From Paramacrobiotus richtersi (taxonomy: Eukaryota > Tardigrada > Eutardigrada > Parachela > Macrobiotidae): DNA of 21,429 nucleotides. Location: contig JAQGAU010001099.1 of assembly GCA_034698045.1 (NCBI GenBank), positions 1 through 21,429 of the forward strand, given 5' to 3'. This document shows positions 9,782 to 17,650 of this stretch, in pieces (position 1 is the stretch's first letter; every line of letters starts with the position of its first letter). The translations under genes were made by a program, and so were the position numbers. The notes under the pieces are model-generated. The model was given only the letters and a program-made list of their open reading frames with translations, did no database searches and was not told where the DNA came from.

Positions 9782-10829
9782 TACCACCAACGCTCTACCG
9801 CTCCTCGCTTGATTACTGTTTTATCTTGTTTCGGACAAGTTTTTGGATCATGCCGAATTGATAAGTACTGCCCCGCTGGCTGTCACTTTAGTGTGTCCGG
9901 AACAACACCCAAGGGCGCCCTACATGCACTTCAGAAATCATTCTTATTGATCACCATAGTATAAATTTAGTACCATATACGAGCGTTACGAGAAAAAGGA
10001 CGGTGCACTGTATCTACCAAAGCGCTATTTGTTCAAAAATAGTTTCTTGGTCATTGTTCCAAAACTGATCTTATCAAATTGATTTCCGCTACATGACATA
10101 GAAGTGTACAGAGAAGGAGGCAGGAGCGACCAGAGTGACGTTTTCAGCAAGCGCGGAAACTTCGTATTGTACTGTAGAACCCGATAGAAGTACTGGATTT
10201 TGAAAATTGATAACGACAATGGAAGTACCGAGTCTTATCCGAAACCGGTTTCGTCTTCGGTGAAAACTGCTGCTTGCATCATTTCGTTCTTTAAAGTTCA
10301 CACTACTATGCTGCGTCAAGTAGGGATATGCTCTCTAGTGACTGTGGAGGTCATAAATAACTGAAACTGACGTTCGACTGCGACGATGCCCTGTTGGGAT
10401 ATTTGCCGGTTATTATAGCGCTTCGCATACGGCCGCAGCACAGTTTCTCTAGCAAACTAAACAACAAACGAACATAAAATAATGCAGTAACCAGGACACG
10501 AGGTACCACTTGTCGACACATTTCAGTAGACTCATTAGCGCGCGGCGCGCGCATTACTCACTGCAGATTCGGTATAAGAGTTCACCTGATTCATGACTAA
10601 ACGAGTATTGAAACCATTGTTTATAATTAGCAATATTCGCAAACAAAATTAGTTAAGGTATACAATCACTGAAAGGTCAAAGTTTTCAAAAATTATCGAA
10701 AAAAATATAGTAGTGCAAAAAGGAGCGCGACAAGCTTATGCATGACCGTTAGTAAACTAAGTGTTCAATTATCAGAACCACCAAATATATACCTGCGCTC
10801 TCGTATTGTTCTCCCAACTGCAGATTAAT
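9782..10829. other. Intergenic stretch without a supportable gene
   Basis: Several 64-93 codon frames lie here on both strands (plus 9683-9964; minus 10025-10219, 10089-10319 and 10351-10554). None has a domain or a coherent exon chain. The minus frame at 10554-10351 contains a hydrophobic stretch after a Met and a few cysteines, but no splice or promoter context I could join. A GC-only near-palindrome is at 10538-10552. Confidence 0.35.
10538..10552. repeat. Alternating GC near-palindrome
   Basis: GCGCGCGGCGCGCGC is 15 bases of pure G and C with six CG dinucleotides, nearly its own reverse complement, in otherwise AT-rich DNA. It could form a hairpin or Z-DNA, or mark an unmethylated site. 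No function is evident. Confidence 0.6.
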
Positions 10830-11048
10830 TTACCCAAGTTTATGTAGTTTTTTAATGAGCTGCGTGCTATTGGCTCCTTTTATGGCTTTTATTGTTTTAT
10901 CTTTAATATAGTAAACCAGATAAACTAAGCCAAAACAACAAACAGCAATAAGAAACCCACAAAGGCTACAGCTGCCAAAACGTTTAGCTGTACTTTGCGG
11001 TGGAGTAGCACGTACGCCGTTAGGCAAAGTAACGTTCCTGTTTTTCAT
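10830..11048 (-). CDS. Possible 72-residue single-pass membrane protein
   Basis: The minus strand has an open frame from ATG 11048 to TAA 10830, preceded by an A-rich start context (ACAAAAATG). The 22-residue N-terminal part is polar and basic. About residues 27-48 form one hydrophobic segment with four cysteines (CSLCGFLIAVCCFGLVYLVY), followed by a Lys-rich tail. That order fits a small single-pass or tail-anchored protein. A donor-like GGGTAAAT overlaps the stop, so this may instead be the first exon of a spliced gene whose later exons I could not find. I recognise no family. Such a frame can arise by chance, so confidence is low. Confidence 0.3.
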   Translation of the reverse strand: MKNRNVTLPNGVRATPPQSTAKRFGSCSLCGFLIAVCCFGLVYLVYYIKDKTIKAIKGANSTQLIKKLHKLG

Positions 11049-11640
11049 TTTTGTTTTTTTTAAAGCATGCAGCTTTAATTACGTTCTTGTCAGTTTCATG
11101 GTACCAACATGTGCGAGTGTGTCCGTATACGGATATCAATTGGTTCAAATCAGGTACATTTGCAAACGTACGAAATCTATTTTAATATCCATAATGACAT
11201 TACAGCAGCTACTGTTTCTTAGGACATCTGTATAATCTAAACTAGTAGTCGATGGAATTTTACTCTGATGGTTCGAGTTTGACGCAAACGAACAAACCAT
11301 TAATTATCAGTAGGATAAATTTATTTTTCAATGCCACACTGAACGACTTATAGTTATGACTCAGTAAAGTGTGATCAAATTGAAGTCCATTGACAATTGC
11401 AACCATAAAATTTCGTTCGATCAGAAGAACAGAACAAAATTTCGACCAGTAATTAATGTGTTCTTGAATTCTGCGTATGTGAAAGCATATCAGCCGGTGA
11501 GAGGTCGACATGAATTGCATTGATATAAGCACGCGACAATCTTAAATATTCAAAAGAACCGAAACAAACATAACGGAGAACATGAATCCCGGATGTGATA
11601 AATTACAAAAACGAGCAGATATTTAAACCGTTGGATACAA
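11049..11640. other. Intergenic stretch upstream of the His/Asp-rich gene
   Basis: AT-rich sequence with no gene I can support. The 90-codon minus frame at 11260-11532 has no recognisable domain. Its right end borders the probable promoter of the gene at 11718. Confidence 0.35.
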
Positions 11641-11642
11641 TG

Positions 11643-11650
11643 CATAAAAG
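11643..11650 (+). promoter_or_regulatory. TATA-like box CATAAAAG for the His/Asp-rich gene
   Basis: CATAAAAG lies 68 bases upstream of ATG 11718. Transcription starting about 30 bases downstream would exclude the in-frame ATG at 11640 and leave 11718, which opens a clean signal peptide, as the start. The same 8-mer occurs at a similar distance upstream of the small-peptide gene near 14485. Confidence 0.35.
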
Positions 11651-11717
11651 GCAAGTTCTCCGTGAAGTTTCACCCATGCAGTTGTTTACATTCGACACCG
11701 TGTATGCTGGCAACACG

Positions 11718-13229
11718 ATGTCTGTACTGTCGATTTTCTTCCTCGCTGCCGTACTGACGCCATGTTTTTCAGGTAGGTAAAATTAAGATAACACTTTAAT
11801 AATTTTAAAATAAGCTTTTGACAAAAGTTTCCGTTAGTAAAATAAGCAGTAACACAGCTGATTACAGCTCCAGCGGATCAACAAGCACCCGACGATAAAC
11901 AGTTCGTCCAATGGCACCAAGAGCACTGGCAAAGTGGACCTGTCATCCCAGGTAATGGCGGCCGCCCAGTGGTCGTCAGTGGAGGGCGGCCGGTGAACTA
12001 TGTCCAGGTGGTGCAGTCCGGCCGCTTGCCCAACGGACGTCCCGATCATGACCATGACCACCACCATGATCACGATGACGATGACCATGATGACGTCAGC
12101 AGCAACGACTGCCAGTGGAATGGCAAACGCGGAAGGTTAGTTAATGCATCGACAAAAGTCGTATTTTTGAAACATAATTCAGAGCCAATTGATCGGCTGT
12201 AGAGTTAGACAAAGAAATGTCTATGGCGATTGAATTTGGTTGTCCGGGGCAATTATCTATTAGCGAATAATTAGCCCTGGATTACTAAACACGGTAGTAC
12301 TTACAAATTTAGGGATCAAGCGCTGTGCTGCGCTATGCAGGCGTGCGTAAATAGGAATCTGGTGCACATGAAAGTAACATGTTCCAGCAACCAAATGGTA
12401 CATGTTTGTACGCGTCAACAATTTCAAGTACCGTTCTTATAAATACCATTTTCGAACAATTTTAAATTGTTTTAAATCAGCGTATGTATTCGTTCGAATT
12501 AATTAGCATCATATACGTGTATACAGCTTTGTTATCCAGGCCTGAATACAAAAGCAGCACTCATTCTGCAACAGTATACCTGTATTTACCCCAAGATCAA
12601 TAATCTGGTATCGTTATTATTACAAGAAATTTGATGACAGGAAATTACAGTCACGAATTCTGTTCGTTTCATTTCACTAACCAAACTTTATTTTGGTTAA
12701 TTAGACATCAGTTAACAATGAGTTTATTATGTTTCGGATGGTTAAAAAACTGTTTTACTTTTTTTAAAACTCAAGAATATAAAACTATTGTTTATTAGGT
12801 ATTATATATTATATTTTATCATTTATATATAATATATTGTATTATTTATATATTATATAGGTATATATGGTTTTATATTTTTTTTCTGCATCATGACCTC
12901 GATTAGTACCTATATATATGTGATTAGCACCTACAAGAATAATATAATATCATGTGAACCATTTATTTTCTGTTATTAGAGATTCCCGTTGTTTGTCGTG
13001 GTCCACATACGGGCTAAAGTGGTTCTATGATGACGATGATGAGTACAGCGACAGAAAGTTTTACAAGAAATTCGGATGGCCCCGACACCACAGCCATGAC
13101 CTCCATCACGAGTATAAACGGCGAAAGAGTGGAAAGGATGACGACGGGAGAGAGGAATACAAACATCCCCATTGGGATCATCATCCACAGGCGGAGATCA
13201 TCCGACGCCGCAACGACTGGCAAGGGTGA
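11718..13229 (+). CDS. Secreted histidine/aspartate-rich protein, probable metal binder
   Basis: Three exons, 11718-11772, 11868-12135 and 12980-13229, join in phase into 190 residues ending at TGA. A signal peptide (MSVLSIFFLAAVLTPCFS, cut near A19) is followed by a Gln/Trp-rich segment, Gly-Arg-Pro-Val repeats at about 49-61, and residues 78-94, which are only His and Asp (8 and 9 of 17, as DHDHDHHHDHDDDDHDD). The two mature cysteines, C100 and C112, bracket WNGKRGRDSR, a basic loop with a GKR that resembles a prohormone cleavage/amidation site. The C-terminal half has a DDDDE stretch and scattered His pairs (HHSHDLHH, HPHWDHH). A soluble extracellular metal-binding or hemolymph/cuticle protein is inference; I recognise no family. 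ATGs at 11640 and 11674 are in frame upstream, but would bury the signal peptide. ATTAAA at 13468 is a possible poly(A) signal. Confidence 0.72.
12797..12870. repeat. Palindromic TA-rich tract in intron 2 of the His/Asp-rich gene
   Basis: About 70 bases made almost wholly of A and T, with ATTTATATAT and ATTATATA units recurring in both orientations. It can fold on itself. It sits in the 844-base intron 12136-12979, which otherwise shows no gene. Confidence 0.55.
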
Positions 13230-13769
13230 CACTTTCGAGTTTTTGTATAGTTTTGCTTATTATCCAGTTTACCGTATATTTATTTTATTTATTATTGCCA
13301 GTTGATAGGTATTTTATAGTACCCCTTGTATATCAACAACAGGGGCTACGACACCTACATCTTGTTAGTTTTGACGAATCTATGCATGCGCATGAATGCC
13401 GAAATGAGTGTAATGATGTTCTGCGCAACGAGGAGCTCGAACATGTCTAGAAATTTTATCAATGTAAATTAAAAGAGGCTTATTTTACAAAATGTTCACG
13501 AACTCACTGTAAATTATCAAGACGTGTATTCTTTTACTGCTGAATCTACCAGTGTTGGAACACTAGAGATTAAACATCATGGTAGGCACAGCTTTTCGTT
13601 ACAAATCAATCGTTAATGATCTCTCAAACACCGATCTGAGTTTCAACTTAGTGCACCGGAAGTTTCTTTCGTTTTAAATGCTTACAGATATCCAACGCCA
13701 ATAAGTCATTTGTTTCCGACAGAATACACAGTTAGTTCATCGAAATACACAGCCGCCCTTTGCGTTTGC
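13230..13769. other. Convergent 3' flanks, no gene seen
   Basis: This stretch lies between the plus-strand His/Asp-rich gene and the 3' end of the proposed minus-strand small peptide gene. Open frames running through 13172-13450 are low-quality extensions without domains. I see only probable 3' UTR sequence. Confidence 0.35.
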
Positions 13770-13775
13770 TTTATT
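13770..13775 (-). terminator. Candidate poly(A) signal AATAAA for the small basic peptide gene
   Basis: AATAAA reads on the minus strand about 220 bases past the proposed stop at 13999-13997. It supports minus-strand transcription here, but is a common hexamer. Confidence 0.35.
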
Positions 13776-13996
13776 CCGTACGAGTATGTACATAATGCAG
13801 ATGGTTCATAATTTATAACTGGAACTAACAACAAAACACAACAGCCGAGTAATCATAATCCATTCACACGAATCATTATCGTAATCACACAGATCAAATT
13901 CTTAATCAATGGCAGTAATTTGTTGGTCAATATATGTACAATATTCACTTTGTCATAAGAGATGCACAATGGAAATACTATTCACAGATGAAATTA

Positions 13997-14485
13997 TCAC
14001 AAAACTAACCAATCCCGTCTCCATCGAATCAAAAAACGGAGCCTAGAAAGAAAATACCCGAATGAATACACCCAAACAGTACTGTAAAGGTCACGATTAG
14101 TTTATCACTTTAATCAGTATAAAAATATCAACATCGCCTTTCTGCCAGGTTCGAACAAAGAAATCATCATGAAAGTTGGCAAGCAAAAGTTCATAATGAC
14201 AATTTAACCCTTACCGAACTTGTGCAGCCAGTGCGCAGAAAATGAGGAATACTATCGTGACGTTCCTGTCAAAACGAAAGACACTCGTTAACACGCGTTC
14301 TGCAGACCACCATGTATCAAGTTTGAATGCAACTACAAACGTCAGCAATCAAAAGCGTCACCAGGTACTTTCTGACAGGGATAACTGATTATACATTCAT
14401 CACTATGCGTATTCCTCTATTCCTGCTGTTTCTAACGCATAGTACATTTTCCTTACCGAGCTGTCCGCGGAGTATGCAGTTCCAT
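13997..14485 (-). CDS. Possible tiny secreted basic peptide (three small exons)
   Basis: On the minus strand, three pieces with good splice signals, 14485-14457, 14265-14215 and 14042-13997, join in phase into 41 residues. Donors are GTAAGG twice; acceptors follow TTTTGACAG and TTTCTTTCTAG. Residues 11-26 form a hydrophobic signal-like segment (NVTIVFLIFCALAAQV) after a short polar start, and the remainder is a basic, Trp/Leu-rich tail of about 15 residues (LRFLIRWRRDWLVL) before TGA. CATAAAAG lies 54 bases upstream and AATAAA downstream. A cationic, membrane-active peptide would fit. Caution: the exons from their acceptors measure 33, 51 and 33 bases, so another frame is also open across the three, and a GTTAGT donor at 14009 could continue the chain to an unseen exon. 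Confidence 0.33.
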
Positions 14486-14603
14486 TCGCCTAAAAAATAA
14501 AGATTCGTTAGACGGACTCAAACTATGATCACGCTTGTCTTTTATGCGAAAAATGGCCTCAGAGTTAACAAATCACCACATTTTACGTCTGACAGGGATA
14601 ACT
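14371..14603. repeat. Two exact copies of a 16-mer
   Basis: TCTGACAGGGATAACT occurs at 14371-14386 and 14588-14603, on either side of the first exon of the proposed small peptide gene. On the minus strand it ends in CCCTGTCAG, like a splice acceptor, so the copies may be remnants of duplicated exon ends. They may also be protein-binding sites. Confidence 0.55.
14539..14546 (-). promoter_or_regulatory. TATA-like box CATAAAAG, minus strand
   Basis: CATAAAAG lies 54 bases upstream of the proposed ATG at 14485. A start near 14510 would give a short 5' UTR and make the TTTTTTAG before 14489 part of the leader. It is identical to the 8-mer upstream of the His/Asp-rich gene. Confidence 0.3.
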
Positions 14604-14997
14604 TTGTTCATCATTTGCCAACTTTGAGAGTACTGCTGCTGCAAGTGCTCAACAACCACAGATGATCATTTCTCATAGGTCAGTTAGCCAAAAGCTGAGA
14701 AAGTATAAAACGAACCAATTTAACAAAATATTCCATCTTTTTAAACCGCATTCACAGCTATAGTAAAACAGCTAAGACTCCACAATGCTACGAATTAAAT
14801 TACCCGAATCCAAAGCACCCTAAGATAGTCTAGAACACGAAAATAAACTACCTGACGAACAACTGACTGTTCAGAAAAGATTTCAAAAAAATAATAATAA
14901 ACGCATTTTTACAAAGCGACTACGCTTCCACACACCGGAGCACTTGCAGCAACATTACCAAACAGCAGAGCATCGACAATCTTCCAATTACCTTTTT
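14604..14997. other. 3' flank of RCE1, no gene seen
   Basis: AT-rich sequence following the RCE1 stop on the minus strand. No AATAAA on that strand is obvious, so the RCE1 3' end is not placed. A plus-strand TATAAAA near 14704 leads to no credible coding exon. Confidence 0.35.
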
Positions 14998-16500
14998 TTA
15001 CCACAGGGCATTCCCATACAATCCCGGCTCCGTCAACGGCCCCAACAACCCCATCCAGACCCCGAACCCCGCCAGGTAACACATCCCAACCGCCACTTTT
15101 CCTCCATAAGACACCTGTCCAAACACCCCCACATCCGGCACTCCGAGCACATTACACAGGGCATGGGTCAGTACGGGCGCGACAATATGTCCCGTCCGGA
15201 CAAACAGATAGGCCGAGTACAGTCCAAACAGCGACGTGTAGATGATCTGGAAGAGGGTGGCCGAGATGGCTTGCATGGCGGGCGTGCCGAGACGGATGCG
15301 GTCAAAGATGTGGTGGAGATGGGCCACACCAAAGGATAACGGGCTGACGAGGATGGCGGTCGTGGGGTCGTAGCAGGCGATGAGTACGGGGATCAGGCAG
15401 GCACGGTAGACGAATTCTTCCGATAAGGGCGCTACTATCTGCATCAATACATAGCACGGTTGGGATACGAACAGCTCCAAAACGAAATATTCAAGTAGTA
15501 AATCTTATTGCAAAGCTTTAAGCTTGTTAACTAAATGATAGTTCTGTTAATGTACATCGTCCTCTTAAAGAAACAGACAAGATAAGCGGAAGAGGACAAA
15601 AACCAAATCACGTAAAAAAATCGCGAATATTTCAAGTCTGATCATCAAATTAAAATTTTACAAAACTGAAACAATGCCGTTAATCTTCCGTTGCGTATTT
15701 CAGAATGGATTTTTCTGCTGTACATAATAAAATTCATCAAAACTTCAAATTCTATCATAATGTACCGGTACAGGAACTTACATAAGCTCGCCACCAGATA
15801 TGGCAATAAATTGTGTCCCGAAGAATTCGCCGGCGGTAATGCAGGTTTTTGTACATGAGAGAAAAGAAGGCTCGATTATATCCTCTCCATCTACCCGCCA
15901 AGGCATCACCAAGAATCGGACCAGCAAAAAGGATCACTGCAAAGCAGAAACTTGAAAAACAAATATCCAAACATAAAAATACAATTTTTTAAAATTCCAC
16001 AGATCGGATTTAGTTTTTTTCAATTTCTTACTGATACAGGTAGCAATTTTAGTTAACTTACGACATTTTTCAGCAGTTACGCCACCCGGTCAAAGTACAA
16101 AACTGGGTTCTCTGGGTTCCTCACCAGTCAAAATCACCGGTAAAACCGCCGCCGTCACCGATCCCGTGAACCCAAATCCCAACCGACTGAAGAAACAGGT
16201 GATAAAGTTCTTCTCCCGGCACACTCCCGTGGTGTAATGAAAAGCGGCTGACAGGCAGCAGGAGATCATGGAAGCGAAGAAAACCCGCTGGAAACGGGAT
16301 CGGATTTCCACGGGATCATCCCGGTTTCGACTGGGAAAGGCAACCAATTTCGGGCTGAATGGGTGGATATACAAACTGGCCACGTAGCAGAATGCTATAC
16401 AACACCCGACGATCCATGTTAGGGCGGTTTCGGTGGGGCCGCATTCTGGAGGAATGGGGTTCGTGAGGTTGGTGCCGATTGAGGCAGTTTCTTCATTCAT
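14998..16500 (-). CDS. RCE1: CAAX prenyl protease 2 (RCE1), complete
   Basis: This type II CAAX endopeptidase of the ER membrane removes the last three residues of farnesylated or geranylgeranylated proteins such as Ras and Rho. Exons 16500-16125, 15936-15782 and 15474-14998 join in phase (donors GTGAGG and GTAAGT) into 335 residues, close to the 329 of the human enzyme. The joins recreate LPVILTVILFAGP and RAY-LFVSQ. Hydrophobic segments run through the chain as in the eight-helix family. Catalytic motifs of the ABI/CPBP fold are intact: EEFVYR (E196, E197, R201), FGVAHLHHIF (H229) and LTHALCN (H281, N285). The start is the only early Met before the first membrane segment. The gene diverges from the UBR4-like gene. 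Confidence 0.95.
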
Positions 16501-17650
16501 TTCGGAAATTCAAAATGCATCACTCATCATGACAGGAATGGTCTCAGACAGTGTATGCAAGCAAATAAACATCTTTAATGCAAAACCGGCCACACAGTTC
16601 GGAAAAACACAAAGAAAACAAATGGAATCTAAAGTTTAAACAACAGAAATTCGAGAAAACTGGAAGTCGAAACGAAAATTGAAAACCTCGTTTTTCCTTG
16701 CTGCAAGCTGCAGCATGTTCTGACGAGTAGCGATTTAAAATCCACAGAGAAACCCCTCTGGGCGGTAGTTTGCGGCACAGGCGATATGCAGAGTGAGCAA
16801 CTGGATGGTGCTGTATGACTCTGCACAAAAGCATGTTCAGCAAAATCATCAAATTTGGGAATGCTTGAGATCCTGTGCAAACTTTCGTTTCATTTTCGTA
16901 TGTTGTCACAGTTGTTATGATTCACTTTGCGTTTTTTATTATTATCCTTCTTTGAACCTGATGATAATTCCATCTGTTTAACAATAATGTGAACGTTTGG
17001 ATTTTGAAAGTTACTTTATCCGTCAAGAGGCTGTTTGAATTTTAGGTAAGTCTATTTTTCGATTAAAGGGGAAATCTACGTGGAATCCAAGACGACTGAT
17101 TATGAGCTATTATGATAGTGTCATCATGAGCTTTCGTGTTTTTTATCCCTGTGTGAAATAGAAGGCCTTTAGATCAGAATGCCTGGCTGAAAGGTCCAGG
17201 AACGGTCCAGGTCGTTGATCCTGGAAAAAAGGGACTTAATTTAGCATGTTCTGTATTAGCAATCGTTTCGTTGCCTGTTACCTGCAACCTGTTAAAGAAC
17301 GCAGTACGGACGGTTTTATCGATCGGTGATGAGGCTGAATGATTAATATTCCGCAGCCCTGTCTCTCCAAACCAGGTGTTTAGGTGATAACTCGAGGGGC
17401 TGTAGAATCAATAGCAAGGCGGTTTTTTTAATTTAGAAAACTGTTGTTTTCCGAAGTAGATCTACCAAATTGTTTCCAGATGAAGATGTATTTATTCTTG
17501 TCATGATTTTGTAAAATTTTTACGATTGTATTTTATTCGTGTTGCTCGGTGAACATGATCCGCGTCACTGTGAATTAAAAACTGCATATTTCGATTATTT
17601 TATTTTGTAGCCTCGCTCAGAGCTGACTAATCAACATCATCCCACCAGAA
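16501..17650. promoter_or_regulatory. Shared upstream region of RCE1 and the UBR4-like gene
   Basis: About 1.15 kb separates the two divergent start codons. A perfect donor, AG/GTAAGT, at 17046 and an acceptor, TTTTGTAG, at 17610 outline a probable 565-base intron in the 5' UTR of the plus-strand gene, leaving 17611-17650 as leader before the ATG. The 121-codon minus frame at 16544-16909 is Cys/Phe/Ser-rich, lacks family features and is probably leader or non-coding. No TATA box stands out. Confidence 0.45.

Noticed and set aside
9683-9964. 93-codon plus-strand frame with several cysteines
   Set aside because: Cysteine spacing matches no known peptide, there is no signal peptide, and it overlaps the TATA box and leader of the minus-strand cystine-rich gene.
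10351-10554. Minus-strand 67-codon frame with a hydrophobic stretch and CC
   Set aside because: No splice partner, promoter or family pattern; the hydrophobic part is interrupted by Arg and Glu-Lys.
14405-14500. Plus-strand 31-codon frame starting MRIPLFLLFLTHS, signal-peptide-like
   Set aside because: It lies antisense to a minus-strand exon with good splice signals, ends soon after the hydrophobic stretch and has no downstream donor that continues it. Strand could still be wrong without RNA data.
14944-15339. 131-codon plus-strand frame, Pro/His/Arg-rich
   Set aside because: It is the antisense shadow of RCE1 exon 3, whose minus-strand translation carries the full catalytic motifs.
16544-16909. 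121-codon minus-strand frame upstream of RCE1
   Set aside because: Composition is Cys/Phe/Ser-rich with no domain or signal; it overlaps the promoter and leader region and does not splice sensibly into RCE1.
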